Shown here one piece after another: positions 26,848-35,343 of a DNA stretch of 64,000 nucleotides. The translations under genes were made by a program, and so were the position numbers. Under the pieces are notes generated by a model. That model made no database searches. It saw nothing but the letters and a program-made list of their open reading frames with translations, and was not told the origin of the DNA. Numbering within the stretch: the stretch's first letter is position 1; each line of letters begins with the position of its first letter. The stretch is from Sphingopyxis sp. Root154 (GTDB taxonomy: Bacteria; Pseudomonadota; Alphaproteobacteria; Sphingomonadales; Sphingomonadaceae). The DNA lies in contig NZ_LMGI01000004.1 in the NCBI RefSeq assembly GCF_001427105.1, positions 310,001 to 374,000 on the forward strand. The letters are read 5' to 3'.

Positions 26848-28437
26848 TCAGTGTCCCATATCCGCCGCCGACGCCTTCGGCCCGCCCGGCTTCGGCGGCC
26901 GTAGCAGCAGCACCAGCGGCACCGAGGCCAGCGTCACCCACATCATCGCCCAAAAATCGTCGATATAGGCGACCATCGCCGCCTGCCGGTTGATCTCGGC
27001 ATTGATCATCGCCATCGCCGTGTCGCCCGCGATGCCGAAGCGGTCGGCGGTCGACGGGTCGAGCAGGCTGACCGAGCTGTTGGTGACATGCGCCGCCAGA
27101 TCCGCGTGGCTCCGCTGGATGTTCGAAGCGAGCAGGGTGGTGACGATCGAGATGCCGACCGATGCGCCGAGGCTGCGGAACAGGTTGAGCAGGCTCGACC
27201 CGTCGGTGCGATACTGTGGCTGGATCGTCGCGAACGCCATGGTGTTCAGTGGAATGAAGATCAGCCCCATGCCGAGGCCCTGCACCAGCCCGCTGATGAT
27301 CACGGGCTGCATCCCCATCGCGAGCGACCAGTGGCTCATCTGCCATAACGAATAGGCCGCGGTGAGGAGCCCGGTGCCGACCAGCCAGCGCGCGTCGATC
27401 TTGCCGAGCAATTGTCCCGCGACCCACATGCTCGCGAGGATACCGACACCGCGCAGCGCGAGCGCGACGCCGGTATCGATTACCGGCCAGCCGAACAGAT
27501 TCTGCAGCATCGGCGGCAGCAGCGCCATCGACGCGAACATCACGACGCCGATCACGACCATGAACCCCATCGCGGTGACTAGGTTGCGGTCGGCGAGCAT
27601 CAGGCGGCTGAACAAGGGCGCGCGCGCCGTGAACATATGGACGACGAACATCCACAGGCACGAGACGGCGACGCCCAGCTCGATCCAGATTTCGATGCTG
27701 TCGAACCAGTCCTGATGCGCGCCGCGGTCGAGCATCAGCTGCAATGCGGCAAGCCCCAGCGCGAGCATCGAAAAACCGAACAGGTCGAACCGCCGCGTGA
27801 CGTTTCGCGTCTTGGGCAGCAGCGCCCACATCATCGCGAGCGTGATCAGCCCGACGGGCAGGTTGACGTAAAAGACCCAGCGCCAGTTGGCGCTTTCGGT
27901 CAGCCAGCCGCCCAATATCGGGCCGAGGATCGGCCCGATCATGATCCCCATGCCCCAGATCGACATGGCGCGCGCGTGGCGTTCGGGCGGGTTGATGTCG
28001 AGCATCACCGATTGCGAGAGCGGGCCGATAAAGGCGGCGCTGACGCCTTGCAGGAATCGGAAAGCGACCATCTGCTCAAGCGTCTGCGCGGCGCCGCACG
28101 CCATCGAGGCGACGATGAATCCGACAACTGCTGCCATAAACAATTCGCGCCGCCCGATCCGGTCGGCGAGCCAGCCGGTAATCGGCATCGCCACCGCCGA
28201 TGCGAGGATGTAGCTCGTCAGCACCCACGTCACCGTCTCGCTCGTCGCGCCAAGCGCCGATTGCATGTGGGGGATGGCCACGTTGGCGATCGTCGTGTCG
28301 AGGATCTGCATAATCGACGCGCCCATGACGGCCACCGTCAGCAGCCCGCGATACCGCACGCGTTCGTGCAGCGGGATGCTGTCGTCGTCGGGAAGCGCCG
28401 CGGCGGAAGGCCGGCGGGGAAGGGCGTTGCTCGCCAC
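26848..28437 (-). CDS. DHA2-family MFS efflux permease, EmrB-like
   Basis: 529 residues with 14 predicted membrane helices. Motif A-like GWLADRIGRRELF, LDTTIANVAIPHM and the motif C-like segment MGIMIGPILGPILGGWL are characteristic of the EmrB/QacA branch of drug:H+ antiporters. It works with the membrane-fusion protein encoded immediately upstream (5 bases between genes) and presumably a TolC-like channel encoded elsewhere. Substrates unknown. Confidence 0.93.
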   Translation of the reverse strand: MASNALPRRPSAAALPDDDSIPLHERVRYRGLLTVAVMGASIMQILDTTIANVAIPHMQSALGATSETVTWVLTSYILASAVAMPITGWLADRIGRRELFMAAVVGFIVASMACGAAQTLEQMVAFRFLQGVSAAFIGPLSQSVMLDINPPERHARAMSIWGMGIMIGPILGPILGGWLTESANWRWVFYVNLPVGLITLAMMWALLPKTRNVTRRFDLFGFSMLALGLAALQLMLDRGAHQDWFDSIEIWIELGVAVSCLWMFVVHMFTARAPLFSRLMLADRNLVTAMGFMVVIGVVMFASMALLPPMLQNLFGWPVIDTGVALALRGVGILASMWVAGQLLGKIDARWLVGTGLLTAAYSLWQMSHWSLAMGMQPVIISGLVQGLGMGLIFIPLNTMAFATIQPQYRTDGSSLLNLFRSLGASVGISIVTTLLASNIQRSHADLAAHVTNSSVSLLDPSTADRFGIAGDTAMAMINAEINRQAAMVAYIDDFWAMMWVTLASVPLVLLLRPPKPGGPKASAADMGH

Positions 28438-28442
28438 GGGAC

Positions 28443-29543
28443 CTACTTCGTAAGCACCCGGACGTCGGCCGACAGCCCCGCGATCATGTCGCGCGCTGGT
28501 TTTTCGTCGAAGGCGATGCGCACCGGTACGCGCTGCGTCACCTTCACCCAGTTGCCGGTGGCATTTTGCGCGGGCAACACCGAAAACTCGCTACCTGTCC
28601 CCGCGCCGATCGTCAGCACATGGCCGCGCACCTTTACGCCAGGATAGGCGTCGAAGCTGATTTCGGCGCGCTGGCCGACGCGCATGTCGGCGAGGTCGGT
28701 TTCCTTGAAATTGGCCTCGACCCATGGATGTGCGGTGTCGACCAGCGTGACCGCGGGCAGCCCCGCGACCATCATCTGGCCGACCTGCAGCCGGTCCGAC
28801 TGCGCGATACGGCCGGCGCTTGGCGCGCGAACCGTCGTGCGGCCCATGTTCACCTGTGCCTGCGAACGCTGGACGCGCGCCGCCTCGACCTGCGGGTTGA
28901 TCCCGCTCGACGGGCCAGCGGCCAGCTTGGTGCGCGCTTCGGCGGCGGCGGCTTCGGTCTGGCGCACGCGTTCGCGCGCCTGCGCGACGGCGTGGCGCGC
29001 CGCGTCATAGGCGGCCTTGGTGGTAAAGCCTTTCTCCATCAACGCCGCCTGACGCTGGAAAGTGACTTCGGCGAATTTGACGTCCTCGCGCGCCGCGGCA
29101 ATGTCGACGCTCGACGTGTTCGCGCTCGCCGACAGATTGCCGACCTCGACCTCGGCGGCGTCGATCGCCGCAGTCGCCTGCGCGACGGTCAGCGCATAGG
29201 GCTCGCCGTCGATGCGGAAGAGAAGCTGGCCCTTCGCCACCTGCTGCCCGTCGCGAACCGCGACCTCGGTAATCCGCCCGCCGACTTCGGCGGCGACCGA
29301 CACCTTGTCCATCTGCACATAGGCGTTGTCGGTCGACACCGACCCGCCGCTCGTCAGCCACCAGCCGGCACCGCCTGCGATCAGAGCCAAGGGCAGGCCG
29401 AACATCAGGAGGCGCGTGCGCCAGTTCGCCTTGGACGCGGTCTCGGTTTCGAGTGCCGGGCCAGGCAAGGGGTCGGCCTTCGGCGCCGCCTTGGGCGGGG
29501 TGGCGTTTTCGGCCTTCGGGCGGGTGCGGGAGAGCTGGTCCAT
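28443..29543 (-). CDS. EmrA-like membrane fusion protein of an MFS efflux system
   Basis: 366 residues from the ATG at 29543, which overlaps the MarR stop by 1 base; an ATG at 29570 would start inside the MarR gene and is less likely. One N-terminal membrane helix (about 45-65), a biotinyl-lipoyl-like half (VAAEVGGRITEVAVRDGQQV), a coiled-coil hairpin and a beta-barrel region follow the HlyD/EmrA plan. It bridges the EmrB-like pump to an outer-membrane channel. Confidence 0.92.
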   Translation of the reverse strand: MDQLSRTRPKAENATPPKAAPKADPLPGPALETETASKANWRTRLLMFGLPLALIAGGAGWWLTSGGSVSTDNAYVQMDKVSVAAEVGGRITEVAVRDGQQVAKGQLLFRIDGEPYALTVAQATAAIDAAEVEVGNLSASANTSSVDIAAAREDVKFAEVTFQRQAALMEKGFTTKAAYDAARHAVAQARERVRQTEAAAAEARTKLAAGPSSGINPQVEAARVQRSQAQVNMGRTTVRAPSAGRIAQSDRLQVGQMMVAGLPAVTLVDTAHPWVEANFKETDLADMRVGQRAEISFDAYPGVKVRGHVLTIGAGTGSEFSVLPAQNATGNWVKVTQRVPVRIAFDEKPARDMIAGLSADVRVLTK

Positions 29544-29989
29544 CAAATCGTCTCTTTTTCTTTTTGGCATATGCGGCGTGACAAATTGGCGCGGACGCGT
29601 TCGACGAGGTCGATCAGCTGGTCGACTTCGGCAGCGCTCAACCCTTCAGTCGCTTCGGCGGTCAGCGCGTCAGCGGTGGCGCGCATCCCGCCCAGCACCT
29701 CGTCAGCGCGCGGCGTCAGATAGAGCTGCCAGGCGCGGCGGTCGGCGGGGTCGGCGCGGCGTTCGACCAGCTCGGCCTCGACCAGCCGGTCGACCATACG
29801 CGACAGGGTGATCGGCTCGACCTCGATCAATTCGGCGAGCGGTCCCTGCCTTATGCCTTCGTGGCGCTTCAGATAGGTGATCAGCCGCCACTGCAGCGCG
29901 GTAATGCCGCTGTCGCGCGTGCGCGCGTTGAACGAACGACGAAACAGCCGCGCCGTGTCGTTCAGCAGGAATCCGATCGTTTCACTCAT
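29543..29989 (-). CDS. MarR-family transcriptional regulator of the efflux operon
   Basis: 148 residues with a winged helix-turn-helix (GPLAELIEVEPITLSRMVDR) and the MarR-type wing (RRADPADRRAWQLYLT). As first gene of the operon with emrA/emrB homologues, it probably represses its own operon and is released by a pump substrate. A perfect palindrome at 29997-30022, directly upstream of its start, is the likely operator. Confidence 0.92.
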   Translation of the reverse strand: MSETIGFLLNDTARLFRRSFNARTRDSGITALQWRLITYLKRHEGIRQGPLAELIEVEPITLSRMVDRLVEAELVERRADPADRRAWQLYLTPRADEVLGGMRATADALTAEATEGLSAAEVDQLIDLVERVRANLSRRICQKEKETI

Positions 29990-29996
29990 GTCCTAC

Positions 29997-30022
29997 AATA
30001 TAATAGCAACTGCTATTATATT
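29997..30022. promoter_or_regulatory. Perfect 12-2-12 palindrome, likely MarR operator
   Basis: AATATAATAGCA (29997-30008) and TGCTATTATATT (30011-30022) are exact reverse complements separated by AC. The site ends 8 bases from the regulator start codon, so bound protein would block both promoter and leader. The AT-rich palindrome stands out in GC-rich DNA. Confidence 0.85.
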
Positions 30023-30543
30023 CAACATCCGGATTTTGCAGCCAGTCTCGAAGCGCGGGGACAAGCTTACCGCGACCGTGAGCCAAGCCTATTCTGACCT
30101 GGGCGACGGCTTTCTGCCAATTCCGACGATTAGCGGTCCGGAAGCATTGCCCCCGCTATATGCCGCTCAGTCAAGGATGCCTGCTCGGCCGAGAACGGTC
30201 GTTCTACGCGCACCACGTTTCGACCGCGCCATGGAGCGGTGTTTCTACCGGTGCCTGCGATCTATGTCGCCGGCACCGCCGATACGATGCCCCATTTTTC
30301 CGGCTTTCGCGACGCCGCAGGGAATGCGCTTTCTCGAGAAGCGGGGTGCTGGTCTATTCGGCGCGCATGGATGAGGTGAATCGATCGCCTCTCAATTTTC
30401 TGGGCAACCTGCTCCGATAAGCTGGATTACAGGCGATCGATTGGCAGGGCCTTCTTTAGTGTCGCCGCTTGCGGACGAGGACTTCGCTTTGCTATTCCCT
30501 TGGCCGACGGGAAACCGCCCATCGGCGAAGTTGGAGAAGTGTC
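30023..30543. other. 521-bp gap with no convincing gene
   Basis: No frame here has family similarity I recognise; the short frames (for example 30160-30420) look random. A perfect 12-base inverted repeat lies at 30379-30390 and 30431-30442, and GGAGA just before 30544 serves the LysE-family gene. Promoters for that gene and for the MarR operon must lie in the gap. Confidence 0.6.
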
Positions 30544-31158
30544 ATGGATATGGCCGGAATTATCGTGTTTGCGATCGCCTTGCTGGTCGCCGCCATTTCT
30601 CCCGGGCCCGGGATTGCGGCGATCGTCGCGCGCGTTCTCGGGCGCGGACCCAATGGCGCCGTGGCATTTACCGCCGGCATGACATTCGGCGACGTCATCT
30701 GGCTATCCTTCGCCATTGTGGGCCTGGCCGCGCTGGCGCATAATTTTTACGGTGTTTTCGTCGCCATCAAATGGGCGGGCATCGCCTATCTCGTGTATCT
30801 CGCCTATCGCTTGTGGACGGCGCCCGTCGCCTCGGGGGACGTCGAACTCGACAGGCGGCCAGAGCATCCGGTGAAGCTGTTTCTCGCCGGGCTGGCGCTC
30901 ACGCTCAGCAACCCGAAGACGATGATATTCTATCTGGCGCTGCTGCCGACCATCATCGATCTGACGCGCATCTCGCTGCTCGGCTATCTTGAGCTCGTCT
31001 CGGTCACCATCGCTGTCCTCGCGCTTGTGTTTGGCTCCTATGTCTATCTGGCGGTTCGCGCCCGGCGGTTGTTCACCAGCCCGCGTGCGATGAAAACCCT
31101 GAACAGGGCCAGCGGAACGGCGATGGCGGGCGCGGCGGTGGCCATCGCAACCCGCTGA
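30544..31158 (+). CDS. LysE/RhtB-family amino acid exporter
   Basis: 204 residues with about six helices. AISPGPGIAAIVARVLGRG is the family's N-terminal signature and LSNPKTMIFYLALLP its central one. The family exports amino acids such as lysine, threonine or homoserine derivatives; the substrate is not readable. ATG at 30544 with GGAGA about 8 bases upstream. It is convergent with the TonB-dependent receptor gene. Confidence 0.9.
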   Translation: MDMAGIIVFAIALLVAAISPGPGIAAIVARVLGRGPNGAVAFTAGMTFGDVIWLSFAIVGLAALAHNFYGVFVAIKWAGIAYLVYLAYRLWTAPVASGDVELDRRPEHPVKLFLAGLALTLSNPKTMIFYLALLPTIIDLTRISLLGYLELVSVTIAVLALVFGSYVYLAVRARRLFTSPRAMKTLNRASGTAMAGAAVAIATR

Positions 31159-31180
31159 AGAGGCCGGGGTGAGGGCCTGT

Positions 31181-33136
31181 TCAAAAGTCCGCCGATAGCT
31201 GAAGGCTCATCCGGCGCGAGCTGTTGAGAAAAAAGCTGTTGCTGCCCGAAACGCGCAGCGTCCGTTGGTCGGTGATGTCTTGGAGGTTGAGGCGTGCGGA
31301 AACGGGAATATCGCCGATCCGCCACCGGTAACGCACACCCATATCGATGGTGGTGACGGCGGGGACACGAAGCTGGTCGCCGCCAAGCGCAGCATAGCCC
31401 TGTGTGCTGGCAATCGTATCGCCGGTGTGCGCCAGCGTCATTTGCAGCGACAGGCCCTCGGCAAACGGCACGGCATAGTCGAGGTCGAGCCGCGCGTTGA
31501 TCGGGGTCGAAGCGAGCGGGCGCGGGCCCGCTCGGCCGAGCGCGACAGCCTCGCCGATCACCTTCGGATCATAATAGATGAGCCCGCCGATGACGCGCAG
31601 ACCCTTGACCGGCTGCGCAACGACCGAGAGTTCGACCCCGCGGTTCCGCCGCTCACCCAGCACGCCATAGACGTTCGCCGCGTCGGTCGCGAAATAGGGG
31701 CGCGTCGTTTCGAAAAGGCCCGCGACGATCCGCGTCTCGCCGAACGACAGGCGGATGCCGGCGTCCCATTGCCGGGTCCTGGACGCGGGCGGTGCATCGT
31801 CGCGATTGGCAGCACTCTGCGGCGGTGGCGCGGTTTCTTCGAGCCCGACACTATGCCCGGCATAGACTGTCAGCCAGTCGAGCGGCCTCAGCGCGAGCGA
31901 GACGCTGTAGAGCAACTCGTCGGCCTTGGTCCTGCCCGGCACGCCGTTGCGCGCGACATCCTGGCGGTAATGCGTCGTCTGGATGCCCGCGTTGAGTTCC
32001 GCAAAGCGGCGCCAGCGACCGATATAGGACAGGCCGGCCGACCATTGCCGGACCGTATTGCGCGTTGTCGGCTGGAAGACGAAGTCGGGCTCGGGCGCGG
32101 GGTTGGGAACGCCGACGCGTGCTGGGCCAAGAACCACCGAAGCGCCGCCGCCCTGCTCGATCGACCGGTCGCGGCCGCGCAGCGACAGCGCCAGCTCATG
32201 CGCGAAGCTCATCGTCTTGGGCGACCAGACCAGCCGCGCTTCGCCCGAAGTCCAGCGTCCCGGCAATTCGGGTTCGGAGATGACGACGTTGCGCGCGCTC
32301 CCGTCGCGCTGCACGTCGAGGAACAGGTCGATATAGGTGCGATAGCGTGTCGAGCGCGTCTCGAAGGCGCCCGCGCTCAGCCGCCAGTCGGTCGCCAGAT
32401 CAAAATGGCCGATCGCGCCATAATGATGCGTGCGCTGGAGGCGATCGGTCCAGCTTTGCCCCTCGAAACGCCCGGGCTTGAAATCGGGCGGCAGGAACGG
32501 GCCCGGCGTCACCATCAGCGAGCCGCTGGCGCCGCCATATTCGGAGAAGGTGTAGAATGCGGTCAACGACCCGCCGTCGAAGTGGAGTCTGGGGATCAGC
32601 GCGGCGGTAAACTCATGCGTGACGCGCCCGTCAGCATATTCGTTGCTCGTATAACCGGCGCCGGCCTCGACGTTGAGCTTGCCCGGCACGATCGGGATTT
32701 GCGCGTCGACCTCGACATAGCCGCCGCCATAGTAGGGCCGGCCGGCGACGACGCTCGCGACGAACGCATCGCCCGCCGGCCGCAGACGGTAATCGACAAT
32801 CCCGGAGGGGGCGGGGAAGGGGTAGCTCAGCGCGGCCAGCCCGACGCGGATGGTCGACCCGGAAACGAGCCGGTTGGTCAGCGCTACGCTCGGCGTGTCG
32901 ACATATAGTCCCTCGATGCGGCGGTTGCCGGCGGTAATCGGGCTGAACCCGCGAACATTGTCGGTCGCGTAGACGCCGATGCGCTCATCGCCAACGGTGA
33001 CGCCGAACGCGTCCGACGCGATGGCGACGGCATTTTCGTCGGAGCGCTGCGCCCGCGCCGGCGTCGCTGCGAACGCCAGCAACGAGGCCGCGCAGACGAG
33101 ATAAATCCGAAAGGGGTGTGATCGCTCGTCGTTCAT
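31181..33136 (-). CDS. TonB-dependent outer-membrane receptor
   Basis: 651 residues. A signal peptide ends at about residue 29 (ATPARA). A short plug contains RGFSPITAGNRRIEG (about 62-76), followed by a barrel of alternating strands ending in the aromatic C-terminus QLSADF. It resembles siderophore-type receptors, but the ligand is unknown, and no siderophore or TonB genes are nearby. It is divergent from a histidine kinase gene, with repeated GTCATG elements between the two. Confidence 0.87.
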   Translation of the reverse strand: MNDERSHPFRIYLVCAASLLAFAATPARAQRSDENAVAIASDAFGVTVGDERIGVYATDNVRGFSPITAGNRRIEGLYVDTPSVALTNRLVSGSTIRVGLAALSYPFPAPSGIVDYRLRPAGDAFVASVVAGRPYYGGGYVEVDAQIPIVPGKLNVEAGAGYTSNEYADGRVTHEFTAALIPRLHFDGGSLTAFYTFSEYGGASGSLMVTPGPFLPPDFKPGRFEGQSWTDRLQRTHHYGAIGHFDLATDWRLSAGAFETRSTRYRTYIDLFLDVQRDGSARNVVISEPELPGRWTSGEARLVWSPKTMSFAHELALSLRGRDRSIEQGGGASVVLGPARVGVPNPAPEPDFVFQPTTRNTVRQWSAGLSYIGRWRRFAELNAGIQTTHYRQDVARNGVPGRTKADELLYSVSLALRPLDWLTVYAGHSVGLEETAPPPQSAANRDDAPPASRTRQWDAGIRLSFGETRIVAGLFETTRPYFATDAANVYGVLGERRNRGVELSVVAQPVKGLRVIGGLIYYDPKVIGEAVALGRAGPRPLASTPINARLDLDYAVPFAEGLSLQMTLAHTGDTIASTQGYAALGGDQLRVPAVTTIDMGVRYRWRIGDIPVSARLNLQDITDQRTLRVSGSNSFFLNSSRRMSLQLSADF

Positions 33137-33232
33137 TGGATTCCCTCACCGCTGATTGGCCGACGCGTCGTCGCATTGGCTTTGTGTCGGGTGAGTTTCG
33201 CGCGACGCCGGTCGTGCTCGCCAGTGCGCGCC

Positions 33233-33267
33233 GTCATGGTCACGACCCATGACAAGCGTCATGTGAC
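33233..33267. promoter_or_regulatory. GTCATG palindrome cluster between receptor and histidine kinase genes
   Basis: GTCATGG (33233-33239) and CCATGAC (33247-33253) form an inverted repeat with a 7-base spacer; GTCATGTGAC follows at 33258-33267. Located in the 164-bp divergent region, it is a plausible binding site for the LuxR-type response regulator encoded at 34461, allowing joint control of the receptor and the two-component genes. Confidence 0.5.
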
Positions 33268-33300
33268 AGGCGCACGCAATCGCGTTAAATTGGAACCGCC

Positions 33301-34464
33301 ATGGAACCCACGATCCTCACGACCGATCAGGCCGGGCCGAAGACGACGCTCGTCCGGGTGGGCTGCGCGCTGCTCATCGCGGCGGCGGTTCTGAAGGCGA
33401 TCTACAGCGGCTTCTTCGAGCAAGAGATGATCGGCGGGACGTCCTATTGGCCCGCCAAGATGACCTTGGGCTTTACGGTGCTCATCGGGGCTTATGTGCT
33501 GGCGGCGCGCGTCGAGCCCGGCGGCCACCTGCATTGGGTGCTGCTGGTAATCCAGAGCGCCGCTGCGATGGGCATGATCTGGATCTATCCCAGCTTTATC
33601 GTGACCGTCCTGATGGTCGTCATCGCCTGGCAGATCGCTTGGGTGGCGCCGCTGCGCACCGCGCTCATCGCGGTGGGTGCACAGTCGGCGGTGCTTGCGC
33701 TGCTGAATTGCGTCCCTTCGCCCGACGCGATGAACTGGCTGGTGCTGGTCACGACCTTCGGTTTCGAATTCTTCGCGGTCAGCGCCGCGCATCTTGCCCG
33801 CGGTGAAGCCGCTGCGAAGGCCAGCCTCGCCAGGGCCAACGACGAGCTGCGCGCCACCCACGCCCTCCTGACCGAAAGTGCGCGGATGGCCGAACGGCTG
33901 CGCATCTCGCGCGATCTTCACGATGCACTGGGCCACAATCTCACCAGCCTTGCCATCCACCTCGATGTCGCAAGCCGCACGACCGAAGGCGCGGCGGCGA
34001 AGCATCTGGGCTATGCGCGCGATCTGGCCGGGGGGTTGCTCGACGAAGTGCGCGCAGCGGTCAACGAGATCCGTATCCAGCCCGTCGATCTTCGTGCGAC
34101 CTTGCTTTCGCTGACCGAAAGCGTGGTCGGGCTCAAGGTGCGGCTGGTCTTTCCAGACGATCTTTTCGCCCTCGACGCGCCGCGGGCCGACACCATTCTG
34201 CGCTGCGTGCAGGAACTGATCACCAACGCGCTCCGTCACGCCGATGCCAAGGAACTGGTGATCGAACTCAGGCAAGCCGACGACGGTGCGCTCGTCATCA
34301 CCGGCCGCGACGATGGCCGCGGCGGCCCGGCGGCCGAGGGTGCCGGGCTGGGCGGTATGCGCGAGCGCTTCGAACTGCTGGGCGGCAAGCTTTCGATCGC
34401 CGCGACGCCCGGCCGCGGCTTCACCGTCAGCGGTCAGATTCCGGCCTTCGGGGCGTTGGCATGA
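33301..34464 (+). CDS. Sensor histidine kinase, NarL/DesK type (HisKA_3)
   Basis: 387 residues. About five to six N-terminal membrane helices with no sizable periplasmic domain are followed by a coiled-coil linker, the HisKA_3 dimerisation segment with phospho-acceptor His207 (RISRDLHDALGHN), and a HATPase domain (CVQELITNALRHADA, then DDGRGG and GLGGMRERF). The layout resembles DesK-like kinases that sense the membrane or small hydrophobic signals. The stop overlaps the response regulator start by 4 bases. Confidence 0.93.
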   Translation: MEPTILTTDQAGPKTTLVRVGCALLIAAAVLKAIYSGFFEQEMIGGTSYWPAKMTLGFTVLIGAYVLAARVEPGGHLHWVLLVIQSAAAMGMIWIYPSFIVTVLMVVIAWQIAWVAPLRTALIAVGAQSAVLALLNCVPSPDAMNWLVLVTTFGFEFFAVSAAHLARGEAAAKASLARANDELRATHALLTESARMAERLRISRDLHDALGHNLTSLAIHLDVASRTTEGAAAKHLGYARDLAGGLLDEVRAAVNEIRIQPVDLRATLLSLTESVVGLKVRLVFPDDLFALDAPRADTILRCVQELITNALRHADAKELVIELRQADDGALVITGRDDGRGGPAAEGAGLGGMRERFELLGGKLSIAATPGRGFTVSGQIPAFGALA

Positions 34465-35102
34465 TCCGTATATGCCTGGCCGACGACCAGGCGCTGATTC
34501 GCAGCGGGCTTCGCGCGCTGCTCGCACTGTTCGAAGGGATCGAGGTCGTCGCCGAAGCCGAGGATGGCGAGGCGGCGATCGATGCCGTCCTTCGGTGCAA
34601 GCCCGATGTGCTGCTGCTCGATGTCCGCATGCCCAAGCTGCACGGCGTGCAGGTCGTCCATGCGCTTGCGGCGCGCGGTGCGCTGCCACCAACATTGCTT
34701 CTTACCACCTTCGAAGACGACGCCGCGCTGGTCGGCGGCATCCGCGCCGGTGCGCGCGGGTTCCTGCTAAAGGGCGTGACTGCCGAAACGCTGGTCGAGG
34801 CGATCCGCGCCGTCGCGGCAGGCGGATCGTTCCTCTATGCGTCGCTTGCGGCTGAACCCGCCCCGTCGGGAGTTCAAGCCGAGTGGCGGCAAGACGTCTT
34901 CGAAACGCCCGATCGACTGACCTCGCGCGAGCGCGACGTGCTCAAGCTGCTAACCAGCGGCATCTCCAACCCCCAGATCGCTGCCGCGCTCAATCTGGGC
35001 GAAGGCACCGTAAGAAATCACGTTTCCAGCATATTCTCCAAGCTCGGTGTGACCGACCGCACCAAGGCGGTGTTGATTGCGATGCAGAAACAATTGGTGT
35101 GA
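34461..35102 (+). CDS. LuxR-family (NarL-type) response regulator
   Basis: 213 residues. Receiver domain with phospho-acceptor Asp54 (LLLDVRMPK), then a LuxR helix-turn-helix (LTSRERDVLKLL, NPQIAAALNLGEGTVRNH) at about 150-205. Partner of the overlapping kinase. Likely targets are its own operon and the divergent receptor gene, from the GTCATG palindromes between them; the downstream ABC exporter is another candidate. Confidence 0.94.
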   Translation: MIRICLADDQALIRSGLRALLALFEGIEVVAEAEDGEAAIDAVLRCKPDVLLLDVRMPKLHGVQVVHALAARGALPPTLLLTTFEDDAALVGGIRAGARGFLLKGVTAETLVEAIRAVAAGGSFLYASLAAEPAPSGVQAEWRQDVFETPDRLTSRERDVLKLLTSGISNPQIAAALNLGEGTVRNHVSSIFSKLGVTDRTKAVLIAMQKQLV

Positions 35103-35190
35103 TCTGCCAAGGCTAAAAGCGAGGATTGCCAACGGCATGGAACGCCGATACACATCCGAATCATTCCAACGCGAAGAAAGGAGGGCATCG

Positions 35191-35253
35191 ATGAAATTTC
35201 CAACCACATGCCCTCTCGGCGGGTTCCCCGCCAACGAGCGCTTCCACCACTAG
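35191..35253 (+). CDS. Possible 20-residue peptide or leader ORF
   Basis: ATG at 35191 is preceded by AAAGGAGGG (35177-35185) with a 6-base spacing from AGGAGG, the strongest Shine-Dalgarno in the neighbourhood. The predicted peptide starts MKFPTTCPLG and ends ERFHH, then TAG; it has one Cys and no hydrophobic signal segment. A 9-bp hairpin follows at 35268-35293, then the ABC exporter at 35344. It could be a small peptide, a regulatory leader peptide controlling the transporter, or chance. Confidence 0.4.
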   Translation: MKFPTTCPLGGFPANERFHH

Positions 35254-35267
35254 GTCCTGAAGCCTCC

Positions 35268-35293
35268 GTGATCCGGCGTTTCGTCCGGATCAC
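35268..35293. promoter_or_regulatory. Hairpin between the short ORF and the ABC exporter gene
   Basis: GTGATCCGG (35268-35276) pairs perfectly with CCGGATCAC (35285-35293) around an 8-base loop. There is no U-run, so it is not a standard terminator; it may be an attenuator-like or processing structure. Confidence 0.5.
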
Positions 35294-35343
35294 CCCCTGA
35301 ACAGCAACGCATTGGAGACGGCGCGTCCGCGCCGGTTCACGAT

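Noticed and set aside
30160..30420. An 86-codon plus-strand frame in the gap before the LysE-family gene
   Set aside because: No ribosome-binding site, no family resemblance and a composition like non-coding sequence.
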